Assembly (NCBI GenBank): GCA_934754505.1
Contig: CAKVIE010000008.1
Span: 1-64,000 of the forward strand
DNA: 64,000 nt
Reading direction: 5' to 3'
From: an uncultured Candidatus Melainabacteria bacterium
GTDB lineage: Bacteria; Cyanobacteriota; Vampirovibrionia; Gastranaerophilales; Gastranaerophilaceae
The position numbers and the translations under genes were made by a program. The notes under the pieces are model-generated. The model was not told the origin of the DNA. It saw only the letters and a program-made list of their open reading frames with translations, and did no database searches. The number at the start of each line of letters is the position of its first letter. Position 1 is the first letter of the stretch. Positions 1 to 8,207 of the stretch are shown piece by piece.

Positions 1-235
1 ACATTTCTTAATATCCCCAAAACCATGTCAATTCATGCTTTCCCATGTTTCCCACCATCTCTTATTCATGTCTGTTTGAAAATAAAAACAATTATCAGAA
101 AATAATTAAAATTATTCTGCTTTCTTTATGAAAAAAATTTACTTCTTTTCCACTTCTTAATTTTTATTTTTAATTTTTATATATGATTTTTTTCGTAATA
201 TTCGGTTACATTATTTTCAAAAAGATTAGTTTTTA

Positions 236-1120
236 TTATTTAATATATTTTTTTGCGAATTTTGGAGTCAAAGTCAACCAAGCATCTTTTGACGGATGTT
301 CATCTGTTGCAGAAAGTCTATATTTCAAATTCGTATAAAAATCACTCGGTACTAAATCCTTAGCAGGTGCTATTGTGTAGCCGTATTTTTTTAATTCTTC
401 AAAATATTCAAGCGGAATATCTTCATACACCAATATTATCCATTTAGTATTTTTCCAATGTTTATCTGCAAGTTCTTTTGCGTATATAAAATGTTGTCTT
501 AAAAATTTATAAGCCTTGTCATAATCTGATACTTCAGGAGAAAATTTTCTTACACACATCATTGGAAATGTATGGTATAAAAGATTATCAATTTTCTTTA
601 ATTTACCGTTTTCATCAACTTTATAAAATAAAGATTTTATCCAAGGACAACATTCTCTATATAATCTTCTGATATGATCTTCTATAAAAACATATACAAC
701 ATATTCCGGCTCTGGGACTTCTTGATAAAACTTTTCATCTTCAAGCTGATAAAGCATATATTGTAATCCTTGAGCACAGTATGCACGATTATGTATTTCT
801 CTGCCTGTTAATTCATACAATCGATATGAAAATTTCTCCTCGTTTGGTAAAAACAGACCTTCCGCAAAAGAACAACCAAATATTACTATCGGCTTTTTGC
901 CATTATTTTCTTTCGGGATAACTGTCGGAACAAATTGATGACGTTTATAAAAGGTTTCATAATCAACAGGTAATAAAACAGCTTCATTTGTTAAACGAAT
1001 TAAATGTTTAAAATCATATTTTTCAGCAGAGATTAAACAAAAAATCAAAATATACTTACAAAAAAAGTAAATTAAGACAACAGCTATTATATTTATTATG
1101 AGTATTTTATAATTTCTCAT
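236..1120 (-). CDS. Membrane-anchored SGNH-hydrolase-like protein
   Basis: The 294-residue protein has one N-terminal hydrophobic segment (about residues 5-32), which should anchor it in the inner membrane with the rest outside. The body carries a GCSFAEG motif whose Ser84 sits where the SGNH/GDSL nucleophile would be, and a C-terminal TDEHP motif (Asp273, His275) like the Asp-His part of the triad. Such folds act as esterases or O-acyl transfer/deacylation enzymes on glycans; the substrate here is unknown. It starts two bases after the pth stop on the same strand, so the two are probably co-transcribed. A clear paralogue lies at 30440-31342 with the same motif order, including a shared V/I-x-DH-x-R-x-Y segment. 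The SGNH assignment rests on motifs only and the overall sequence is divergent. Confidence 0.6.
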   Translation of the reverse strand: MRNYKILIINIIAVVLIYFFCKYILIFCLISAEKYDFKHLIRLTNEAVLLPVDYETFYKRHQFVPTVIPKENNGKKPIVIFGCSFAEGLFLPNEEKFSYRLYELTGREIHNRAYCAQGLQYMLYQLEDEKFYQEVPEPEYVVYVFIEDHIRRLYRECCPWIKSLFYKVDENGKLKKIDNLLYHTFPMMCVRKFSPEVSDYDKAYKFLRQHFIYAKELADKHWKNTKWIILVYEDIPLEYFEELKKYGYTIAPAKDLVPSDFYTNLKYRLSATDEHPSKDAWLTLTPKFAKKYIK

Positions 1121-1122
1121 TA

Positions 1123-1683
1123 TTAATTAAACCTGTTTTGAGCCGTTTGAATATCATTATTCAAATAAAATTCAACTGCATCAGCAGACATTTTTATTGT
1201 TTCGTTCAAAAGTTCTTCTGACTCTTTAGGGAAATTAGCCAAGACGAAAGATTCCGATTTCATAAATTGAGGCTGAGGTCCTATTCCGACTTTAAGACGG
1301 TGAAATTTATCCGATTTTGTTTCAAGAATTATCGATTTAACCCCATTATGACCGCCGTCAGAACCTTTTGCCCGAAATCTGATTTTGCCTAAATCTAAAT
1401 TAATATCATCATAAATTACAAACAAATCTTCGACAGAAAGTTTATAATAAGCTAACAACGGTCTTACCGCTTGTCCTGACAAATTCATATAAGTCAAAGG
1501 TTTGCATAACATAACAGGTGTCGAACCGATATTAATTTTACAAAGTTCTGCATTAAATTTAGAATCCGTTTTAAAACTTCCGTTAAATTTTTCCGCAATA
1601 TAATCTGCCACCATAAAACCCATATTATGTCTGGTTTTTGAATATTGTGTTCCCGGATTTCCCAATGCTGTTATTACTTTCAT
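1123..1683 (-). CDS. pth: Peptidyl-tRNA hydrolase
   Basis: Pth releases tRNA from peptidyl-tRNA that drops off the ribosome, an essential cytosolic recycling step. The 186-residue length is normal for the family. The N-terminus shows the signature GNPG-x-x-Y-x-x-TRHN-x-G, which includes the Asn9 and catalytic His19 equivalents. The middle shows YDDINLDLGKIRFR followed by GSDGGHNG, which holds the conserved Asp and the substrate-binding Asn. It heads a two-gene minus-strand unit with the SGNH-like gene, separated by two bases. The start ATG at 1683 is the only one that preserves the N-terminal motif. Confidence 0.97.
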   Translation of the reverse strand: MKVITALGNPGTQYSKTRHNMGFMVADYIAEKFNGSFKTDSKFNAELCKINIGSTPVMLCKPLTYMNLSGQAVRPLLAYYKLSVEDLFVIYDDINLDLGKIRFRAKGSDGGHNGVKSIILETKSDKFHRLKVGIGPQPQFMKSESFVLANFPKESEELLNETIKMSADAVEFYLNNDIQTAQNRFN

Positions 1684-1829
1684 ACAAATCTTTCACTTAT
1701 TTTTAATAAAAAACTATTACTCTCTTTGACAACTACCAACAGACAATTTAAAAAAGTCTTGATTGAAGTTAATAATATGATATTACCCCGTAAAAGAAAA
1801 ACTTCAATAAATATTATAGGAGAAAATGT

Positions 1830-2396
1830 ATGAAAACTATGAATAATAAAACTAAAAGCAGTAAAAAGCTTTCAACCTTTCTTGAAAAAGCAGATTTACA
1901 CAAAAAAGATTTTGCACAAATGGTCGGAGTAACTTTGTCTTATGTTTACAACCTTATTGACGACACAATTCCGTTTTCGACAAGAAGTGCAACTCTCGAA
2001 AGAATTGCAGTTGTTATGGATATAAAACCCGAAGACTTTGCAGAATACAGAATCCCTCAAGAACCGATTTTAGTTGACGAAGCAGTCGAATTCTTCAAGA
2101 AAAAACAAAATGACTTAAAAATGACAACCGTTCAGTTTTTAAGAGCTTTCCCAAGAAAAAAACGTATTGATATAGTTGATATGATGCGTGGGGCTTTACC
2201 CGTTCCGATAGATTGGAATGAATTGAAAATCATCGGCAACGTTTTGCAAATATCAAGCAAAGAACTTTATCCTTATTGGCAAAACAGAGTTAAATCAGTC
2301 TTGAAAACAGCCGGTTTAAATCTCCGAGAAAATCAAGGACTGGTTGATTCCATGCTCGATTGTGCCGAAAAATTTATCCAAACTCAAACCGAATAG
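1830..2396 (+). CDS. XRE-type helix-turn-helix regulator
   Basis: This 188-residue cytosolic protein begins with a helix-turn-helix domain (about residues 12-70): the segment DFAQMVGVTLSYVYNLI is a typical scan-and-recognition helix pair, followed by the RIAVVMDIKPEDF end of a Cro/C1-type domain. The C-terminal 110 residues are helical and not recognised; they contain a second region (DWNELKIIGNVL) that also resembles a short HTH-like repeat. The ATG at 1830 has an AGGAG eight bases upstream. The gene is divergent from pth, across a 146-bp gap, and convergent with the phosphoesterase, whose stop lies five bases away, with no obvious terminator between. Targets are unknown. Confidence 0.75.
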   Translation: MKTMNNKTKSSKKLSTFLEKADLHKKDFAQMVGVTLSYVYNLIDDTIPFSTRSATLERIAVVMDIKPEDFAEYRIPQEPILVDEAVEFFKKKQNDLKMTTVQFLRAFPRKKRIDIVDMMRGALPVPIDWNELKIIGNVLQISSKELYPYWQNRVKSVLKTAGLNLRENQGLVDSMLDCAEKFIQTQTE

Positions 2397-2400
2397 ATAA

Positions 2401-3246
2401 CTAAATCGCAACGTCTGTTACGTTCACCTTAATATTATGAGGCTTACGGAAAAGACCTTTATCATAATCAACTTTAATTATTTCATAGCAGCCGCTTCCC
2501 GCAGAACCGTTTCTTGCACCCAATGCGGGGGCGGAAATATGATAAACTCCGTTTTTATCCACAATTAAATTCTTGTAATGGAAATGGCCCGAAGCTATCA
2601 ATACTATGTTTTTGTATTTTGAAATCATATCAAGATATCTGTCGGAATCCAAAGTGTAATGAGATTCGTTATCATTTGGCGGAATAAGCGGAAAATGCTG
2701 GAATATAAAAATCATTTTATTCTTTTTATATTTAAAAAGTTTTTCAATCTCCGTCAACAATTCAGGCAAATATCGTCCATGCCTGCCGGGAACAACGTAT
2801 GGTGAACCGTCAGCAATAAGGGCATAAGAATCTTTATTTGCTTTGAAATAAAAAGATGTGTCTTCTTTCGGCTGACGCTTGTTGTATTCGTGAATAAATT
2901 TTGAGAAATCTTCTTTTGCAACTCCGCCTGCAGCATAAGCATCATGGTTTCCGAAAACTATGTAATAAGGTTTATTGAGGTTTTGAACAATGTTCATAAA
3001 CGATTGCAAACTTTCCATATTGGATTTATCAATGCAATCACCCAAAAATACAACAAATTTTATATCCTTGTTTCTGTTTATTGACTCAACCGTAAAAATT
3101 ATGTTTTTCTCGGATTGCGTAAATAATCTCGGATGCTCTGACGGGATTAAATGCGAGTCTGATACAATCGCAAATTCAAGACTTTTCGCAAATGCAGCAC
3201 CTTGAAAAATCATCAGAAACAATAAAATATATAAAATCTTCTTCAT
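2401..3246 (-). CDS. Exported calcineurin-like metallophosphoesterase
   Basis: The 281-residue protein starts with a signal peptide (residues 1-20, cleavage probably after AFA), so it acts outside the cytoplasm. All five metallophosphoesterase signature blocks are present in order: D-S-H (Asp30, His32), GDCID, GNHD, a lone His in FQHFP, and GHFHYK. These bind a dinuclear metal centre. The family includes phosphodiesterases, 5'-nucleotidases and acid phosphatases; the substrate cannot be read from the sequence. An AGGTG ribosome binding site lies a few bases before the ATG, and a TATAAT lies about 35 bases further upstream. The gene is convergent with the XRE gene. Confidence 0.88.
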   Translation of the reverse strand: MKKILYILLFLMIFQGAAFAKSLEFAIVSDSHLIPSEHPRLFTQSEKNIIFTVESINRNKDIKFVVFLGDCIDKSNMESLQSFMNIVQNLNKPYYIVFGNHDAYAAGGVAKEDFSKFIHEYNKRQPKEDTSFYFKANKDSYALIADGSPYVVPGRHGRYLPELLTEIEKLFKYKKNKMIFIFQHFPLIPPNDNESHYTLDSDRYLDMISKYKNIVLIASGHFHYKNLIVDKNGVYHISAPALGARNGSAGSGCYEIIKVDYDKGLFRKPHNIKVNVTDVAI

Positions 3247-3335
3247 ATTACACCTGTTATTTTATTTATAAAATAATTATAACACGGTAAATATTTGAAT
3301 AATAATAATTATGACAAAAATGCTTTACAAAAATA

Positions 3336-3578
3336 TTACTTGTTTATTTTTTCATCAATGTAAGCTTGAACAGCCAATGCCTGCTCAAGATCCTCTTTTG
3401 TAATAGCATTCATCAAAACAAAAAGTACCCCTAACGGCAATTTTTGAAACTTTTGAGCATCTAAAGCCATAGAGAGGTGTATCAAAGTTATCTTATCGGC
3501 AGACAGAAGAATTTCACCGATTTTCTGGTGTTCGGTGATATCGTCCCAATCGCTTAATTTATACAAATCTTTAAACAT
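3336..3578 (-). CDS. Small protein with two degenerate MshEN-like motifs
   Basis: The protein has 80 residues, with no signal peptide or membrane segment. Nearly all of it is two tandem 24-residue segments, one starting KIGEILLSAD and ending ALDAQ, the other starting PLGVLFVLMN and ending ALAVQ. Both keep the spacing of the c-di-GMP-binding MshEN/GspE-N motif (L/I-G at positions 2-3, L at 17 and 21, Q at 24). The Arg at position 1 and the Gly at position 10 are replaced in both. It could be a stand-alone domain that binds a nucleotide or a partner, or a fold relic. It has no ribosome binding site: the ATG lies six bases after a TATAAT, so the mRNA is predicted to be leaderless. The function is unknown. 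Confidence 0.7.
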   Translation of the reverse strand: MFKDLYKLSDWDDITEHQKIGEILLSADKITLIHLSMALDAQKFQKLPLGVLFVLMNAITKEDLEQALAVQAYIDEKINK

Positions 3579-3584
3579 AAAATT

Positions 3585-3612
3585 ATTATAACAAACTTTT
3601 ACTTAATGGCAA
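3585..3612 (-). promoter_or_regulatory. Promoter giving a leaderless mRNA
   Basis: On the minus strand there is TTGCCA (-35), a 16-base spacer and TATAAT (-10) preceded by TGT, an extended -10. Exactly six bases separate the -10 from the ATG at 3578, so transcription should begin on or next to the start codon. Confidence 0.65.
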
Positions 3613-3626
3613 ATTGATTACAAAAA

Positions 3627-3983
3627 TTAAGCAATAGCAATTTGATTTAAGATGTTAGCTTTACCTTTGTAGCTGCCTGCGTAAACGTTTTGCAAATCTG
3701 TTGAGGGAGCTAAACCGTTTTCATAATTTTGACGAGCATTAGCAGGAGCAACACCTTTTAATGATTGTTGAACTTTTCCTACTGCTGCGAACGGATTTCC
3801 CGAAACGTTAATTTTATCGATTTTTGTATCGAAAATGTTAGAATTTACATTTAAATCTTCTTTATTTTGGTTTTGACCAAAAATGCTTGCTGAAGAAAGA
3901 GGTTTAACAGCACCTGTTTGGAAGAAATTGGCACCGAGTGCTTTTTGAAAAGGATTTATTGAATTTACTGAACCGATAGCCAT
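3627..3983 (-). CDS. Hypothetical protein, low complexity
   Basis: I do not recognise this 118-residue protein. It is rich in Asn, Ala, Gly and Ser, has no signal peptide or membrane span and no cysteines, and looks largely unstructured. The N-terminus reads MAIGSVNSINPFQKALG, and the C-terminus is weakly hydrophobic. An AAGG lies ten bases before the ATG at 3983, a weak ribosome binding site. It is transcribed in the same direction as the 80-residue gene to its left, but that gene has its own promoter. Such short Asn-rich proteins are often lineage-specific; no function is proposed. Confidence 0.55.
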   Translation of the reverse strand: MAIGSVNSINPFQKALGANFFQTGAVKPLSSASIFGQNQNKEDLNVNSNIFDTKIDKINVSGNPFAAVGKVQQSLKGVAPANARQNYENGLAPSTDLQNVYAGSYKGKANILNQIAIA

Positions 3984-4095
3984 GTTTTAAATACCTTAAC
4001 TCTTTCTACACTAATATAAAAACATATATTAAAAAATAATTGCTAATTTAGAGGTCAATTGTTACAAAGTTTACAAAAAAAAATAAAAATAAAAG

Positions 4096-4123
4096 TTGCA
4101 CAAAAGTTTTTTCATGGTATAAA
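4096..4123 (+). promoter_or_regulatory. tRNA-Arg promoter
   Basis: TTGCAC (-35), a 16-base spacer and TATAAA (-10) lie 29 bases before the first base of tRNA-Arg, as expected for a tRNA promoter. Confidence 0.6.
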
Positions 4124-4152
4124 TAAAAATATAGAAGTAAAGACTTCAGCAA

Positions 4153-4229
<77 letters not shown>

Positions 4230-4233
4230 TTTT

Positions 4234-4263
4234 AAAGGAAGTAAGCAATTACTTCCTTTTTTA
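4234..4263 (+). terminator. Rho-independent terminator of tRNA-Arg
   Basis: A perfect 11-bp stem (AAAGGAAGTAA / TTACTTCCTTT) with a GCAA tetraloop ends in a run of T. It begins five bases after the CCA end. Confidence 0.85.
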
Positions 4264-4338
4264 TTTGTGTTTATCCAAAGAGTGACATATCGGATTTTTA
4301 AACTTTTACCTTTATGTTATAATTTTCCTGAGGTTGTT

Positions 4339-4452
4339 ATGACAGTTGAAAACAAATTAAATATTAATAATTCTGCGGAACTTGCCCGAGAAGAAGAAAA
4401 AATCAGCAAGAAAAAAGCTCTTGAATTATTTAATGATAAAATATCGTTATGA
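4339..4452 (+). pseudogene. N-terminal remnant of a Fic-type protein
   Basis: A good start (TGAGG six bases before the ATG at 4339, and TATAAT further upstream) leads into only 37 residues, MTVENKLNINNSAELARE followed by EEKISKKKALELF. This matches the N-terminal leader I associate with Fic/DOC (fido) AMP-transferase proteins of gut bacteria, which normally continues into a domain with an HPFxxGNGR motif. Here a stop follows ELFNDKISL, and I find no continuation in any frame before hyfB. The most likely reading is a truncated gene left next to tRNA-Arg; a genuine 37-residue peptide cannot be excluded. The resemblance is from memory of the family, not from a search. Confidence 0.45.
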
Positions 4453-4651
4453 AGGCTACAATGTCTTTAAAATGTCTGATTTAATGTAAATTATATATGC
4501 AGTATTTAAAACATTCTCCTTCAAATTTTGTGTTTGTATTACAATAAAACACAAGAGGCGATTTGTCGTTTATTTTTTTGTTTAACAACGTAAGTGTTAG
4601 GAATTTATTAATAACAAATTGATTTCGATTTATTTTGAATGGAAGTTTATC

Positions 4652-6631
4652 ATGACGTATTTTTTTACAGGTATAATTATATATTTATTAAGCGGCTTAA
4701 TTGCAGCTGAATTTTCAGAAAAATTTAAAGTCACAATACTATCTTTATTGACTTTTACAGCTTCGTTTTTATGTTTAATTCCTGCCGTAAAAGTTCTCGT
4801 TTCGGGAAATTCTGTTTCTCGAATTTTTGATTTTAACAACATTTTCGGTGCCGTAAAATTTTCGATAGACCCTCTTTCGGCATTTTTTATCATCGTTATT
4901 GTAATTATGAGTTTGGTTTCAGTAATTTATTCAAAAGGTTATCTGAAACAATATTTGCAAAAAGGCGAAAACATCAACTCTCACTTAATTTTCTTAACAA
5001 TGCTGATAGCCTCTATGCTTCTTGTTGTTACTTGTCAAAATGCTTTTATGTTCCTTATTTGCTGGGAAATAATGTCGTTGAGTTCGTTTTTCCTTGTGAT
5101 TTTTGAAAACAAAAAGAAGGAAGTTCTCAAAGCTGGCGTTAAATATTTAGTATTTATGCATATTTCAGTGCTTTTTATAATTTTGGCTTTTGCATTGATT
5201 TCGATACAATCGGGAAGTTTTGATTTCAATTCATTCAAAGATGTTTTACAAAATAACTCTCATTTGGCAAATTTGGCATTTTGTTCGGCATTTATCGGTT
5301 TTGGAACAAAAGCGGGATTTGTACCGTTCCACAACTGGCTGCCTGATGCACACCCTGCCGCTCCGAGCCACGTCAGTGCCATTATGTCGGGCGTTATGAT
5401 AAAAACAGGTATTTACGGTATTTTAAGACTTCTCACGTGGATTGTTGTGCCGTCATTATTTATTTCATATTCCGTTTTAATAATTTCCGTAATTTCAGGT
5501 TTATACGGGGTTTTATACGCAATTTCTCAACACGATTTAAAACGGCTTCTCGCATATCACAGTATTGAAAATATCGGAATCATCGGAATAGGTATCGGTG
5601 TCGGAATGTTAGGGTTGGCGTACAACAATCCGACTATCGCAATTTTAGGCTTTGCAGGCGGAATTTTACATATTTTAAACCACTCGATATTCAAAGAATT
5701 ATTATTCTTATCAGCAGGCAGTGTTTACACAAAAACACTCACAAGAAATGTCGAAGAATTGGGCGGTTTGATAAAACCCATGCCTAAAACCGCAATGTTA
5801 TTTTTAATCGGTTCGATTGCAATTTGCGGACTTCCGCCATTTAACGGCTTTATCAGCGAATTTTTAATATATTTCGGAATGTTCAAAAGTCTTTCCGTTC
5901 ATCATTTTATATGTTTAACGGTTATGTTATTTGTAATTTCAGGATTAGCACTTATCGGAACAATGGCTATTTTATGCTTTACAAAGGCATTTAGTGTTAT
6001 TTTTCTTGGAATGCCCAGAAGTGAAGCGGCAGAAAAAGTTAATTCCGAATGTGAAAATTCTATGATTATGCCAATGAGTTTTCTCGCAATTTTAACACTT
6101 TTGATTGGTATTTTTCCGCAATATGTATTCAAATTTGTTATAAAAGCAGTAAATGTAATTACGGAAACAAATCCGACCGTTATTGCCGAACCGCTTGAAT
6201 TAATGCAGGTTATTTCATTGTATGCACTTGCATTTGTTGCGGTTGTTTGGGTTTTAGTTATTTTCAAAAAAAGTGTTTGTAAAAAGAAAACCGCATCTTT
6301 TGAAACTTGGGGCTGCGGTTATAACAGAGCAAATAATCACATGCAATATACCGCTTCATCTTATGCAAGCCCGTTTTTATCAATGTTGAAACCTTTGTTT
6401 AAAAAAGTTTTTGATATTGAAAAGCCAAAAAAATTATTCCCTAAAAATGCTCATTTCAGCCTGCACGTTGATGATATAGAAGAAGCGTATTTAATAGAAC
6501 CGTTAGTAAAGTATGATGAATGGTTTTTGTCAAAATTTGAAGCTTTACAAAGCGGAAATATCCAGTCTTACATAAAATACGGATTGGGATTTTTGATAAT
6601 AGCAATAATCGGAAGTTTATTCATAGGATAA
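4652..6631 (+). CDS. hyfB: Hydrogenase-4-type membrane subunit B (ion-pump subunit)
   Basis: The 659-residue polytopic protein belongs to the NuoL/M/N-MrpA antiporter superfamily, in the HyfB/HycC branch. It has about 14 or more membrane segments. The antiporter signature is present around residues 220-250 (FGTKAGFVPFHNWLPDAHPAAPSHVSA), with the Lys and His that line the proton path, followed by the HDLKRLLAYHSIENIG block. The C-terminus shows the HyfB-specific GCGYNRANNHMQYTASSY. The ATG at 4652 is chosen over an upstream TTG because GGAAG lies six bases before it. It is the first gene of a six-gene operon; hyfC starts five bases after its stop. Confidence 0.9.
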   Translation: MTYFFTGIIIYLLSGLIAAEFSEKFKVTILSLLTFTASFLCLIPAVKVLVSGNSVSRIFDFNNIFGAVKFSIDPLSAFFIIVIVIMSLVSVIYSKGYLKQYLQKGENINSHLIFLTMLIASMLLVVTCQNAFMFLICWEIMSLSSFFLVIFENKKKEVLKAGVKYLVFMHISVLFIILAFALISIQSGSFDFNSFKDVLQNNSHLANLAFCSAFIGFGTKAGFVPFHNWLPDAHPAAPSHVSAIMSGVMIKTGIYGILRLLTWIVVPSLFISYSVLIISVISGLYGVLYAISQHDLKRLLAYHSIENIGIIGIGIGVGMLGLAYNNPTIAILGFAGGILHILNHSIFKELLFLSAGSVYTKTLTRNVEELGGLIKPMPKTAMLFLIGSIAICGLPPFNGFISEFLIYFGMFKSLSVHHFICLTVMLFVISGLALIGTMAILCFTKAFSVIFLGMPRSEAAEKVNSECENSMIMPMSFLAILTLLIGIFPQYVFKFVIKAVNVITETNPTVIAEPLELMQVISLYALAFVAVVWVLVIFKKSVCKKKTASFETWGCGYNRANNHMQYTASSYASPFLSMLKPLFKKVFDIEKPKKLFPKNAHFSLHVDDIEEAYLIEPLVKYDEWFLSKFEALQSGNIQSYIKYGLGFLIIAIIGSLFIG

Positions 6632-6635
6632 TATA

Positions 6636-7556
6636 ATGTCAGTAAAAATATTAAATTTAATAATTTTGTTATTTGTTCCATTCTTAATGATGGGGATTAT
6701 AAAGAAAACAAAGGCTTTTTGGAGCGGCAGAAAAGGTGCTTCAATTCTTCAGCCGTTGTATGATTTTATAAGATTGATGAAAAAGGATTTTGTCATAAGC
6801 ACAACGACCTCGGAAGTTTTTCAGATAGCTCCGATAGTAAATATTGCGGCAGTTGTGTTTGCGGCATTATTTGTTCCGCTTGCATCGGGTGAAGCAATTA
6901 TAAATGTTCCTGCGGGATTAATAATTTTCGCATACACATTGGGTGTCGGAAAGTTTTTATCCTTAATTTCCGCAATGGACACGGGAAGCAGCTTTGAGGG
7001 AATGGGAGCTTCAAGAGAAGCGTGCTTTACCACTATTGTCGAACCTGCATTTTTCATTTTAATTGTGTCAATTATGACATTAAGCGGAAATTATACATTT
7101 GATGCATTGTCAAAAATAATTTCATCAGCAGGAAGTTACGGAATTTTAATTATTGCGTTTGCTGTTGTGATTTTATTTATTATGGTTTTGGTTGAAGGCT
7201 CACGAGTTCCTGTCGATGACCCTGCAACTCACCTTGAATTGACGATGATTCACGAGGTTATGATTTTGGATAATTCGGGAAGCGATTTGGCTTTCTTCAC
7301 TTGGGCTAACGGCATTAAAATAATGTTGATTTCTTCCTTGATTGCGAAAATGATTATCCCCGAAAATATCGGACTTACTTTTGCAATATTACTTTATCTT
7401 GCGGTTATGTTCGTTATTTCCGCTTTGATTGGAACTATTGAATCCTCTATGGCAAGAATCAGAATGTCGCACGTATTTGAATTCGTTTTCATTATGAGTT
7501 CACTCGCTCTCGTCGTTCTTTCTCTCGTCGTTGCGGGCATGTTTGGAGGTATCTAA
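6636..7556 (+). CDS. hyfC: Hydrogenase-4-type membrane subunit C (NuoH-like)
   Basis: The 306-residue, about 8-span protein of the NuoH/HycD family connects the iron-sulfur arm to the ion-translocating membrane arm. The family loops are visible: SGRKGASILQPLYDFIRLMKKD near the N-terminus, GSSFEGMGASREACF with its conserved acidic and Arg residues, and EGSRVPVDDPATHLELTMIHE, which matches the NuoH/HyfC quinone- or cluster-facing loop. AGGATAAT precedes the ATG. It is followed without a gap by hyfE. It has no fusion or truncation. Confidence 0.92.
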   Translation: MSVKILNLIILLFVPFLMMGIIKKTKAFWSGRKGASILQPLYDFIRLMKKDFVISTTTSEVFQIAPIVNIAAVVFAALFVPLASGEAIINVPAGLIIFAYTLGVGKFLSLISAMDTGSSFEGMGASREACFTTIVEPAFFILIVSIMTLSGNYTFDALSKIISSAGSYGILIIAFAVVILFIMVLVEGSRVPVDDPATHLELTMIHEVMILDNSGSDLAFFTWANGIKIMLISSLIAKMIIPENIGLTFAILLYLAVMFVISALIGTIESSMARIRMSHVFEFVFIMSSLALVVLSLVVAGMFGGI

Positions 7557-8207
7557 ATGGTAAACGGTTTTATAATTTTATTCGGACTGACAATGCTTTA
7601 TCTCGCTGCAACAAGCAGAATTATAGCTCACATCAGATTGCTCATAATCCAAGGTGTTTTGCTTTTCTTGATTTGCTGTTCGGGTATGAAGGATATGAGC
7701 CTTTTAAACATTGCCTTTTTGACAATAGAAACACTTATTGTTAAATCGATTGTCATTCCGTGGTTTTTGTACAAAGTTTTGAAAAAAACTCACTCGGACC
7801 GAGATGTGGCGGCAAATATTCCGCACTTTTACTGCCTTGTGATATCAAGCATAATTCTTTTAGCTTGTATGCTGCTTTCACAATACTATGTTTCTTCGAT
7901 AAAACTTGTTTCGCATTTGTTTTTCGGAGTTTCAGTCGCAACAATTATCATAAGTTTATGGCTTATTACAATTAAACATAAAATTATTTCAAACGTTATT
8001 GAATTTATCACTATGGAGAACGGAATTTTTCTTTTGTCTTTGTCCGTGGCAAAAGAGATGCCGATTTTGGTAAATTTGGGCGTATTACTTGATGTATTTA
8101 TTGCGGTTTACATATTGGGATTATTTGTAAACGTGATAAACAACGAATTTCAAGATTTGGAAATTTCCAATCTTTCAGACTTAAAGGACTATGAATACAA
8201 TGATTAA
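7557..8207 (+). CDS. hyfE: Hydrogenase-4-type membrane subunit E
   Basis: The 216-residue, about 6-7-span protein has the size and layout of HyfE, a small membrane subunit with NuoK-like features. The best-conserved stretch is FITMENGIFLLSLS near residue 155, a HyfE hallmark with the membrane Glu. The GGAGG before its ATG lies inside the end of hyfC, so translation is coupled. Its last 17 bases overlap the start of hyfF. On its own it would be hard to name; the operon context makes the call solid. Confidence 0.85.
   Translation: MVNGFIILFGLTMLYLAATSRIIAHIRLLIIQGVLLFLICCSGMKDMSLLNIAFLTIETLIVKSIVIPWFLYKVLKKTHSDRDVAANIPHFYCLVISSIILLACMLLSQYYVSSIKLVSHLFFGVSVATIIISLWLITIKHKIISNVIEFITMENGIFLLSLSVAKEMPILVNLGVLLDVFIAVYILGLFVNVINNEFQDLEISNLSDLKDYEYND

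Noticed and set aside
1645..1833. Plus-strand open frame of 62 codons before the XRE gene
   Set aside because: It is mostly antisense to the pth start, has no ribosome binding site and no recognisable sequence; the XRE gene has its own good start.
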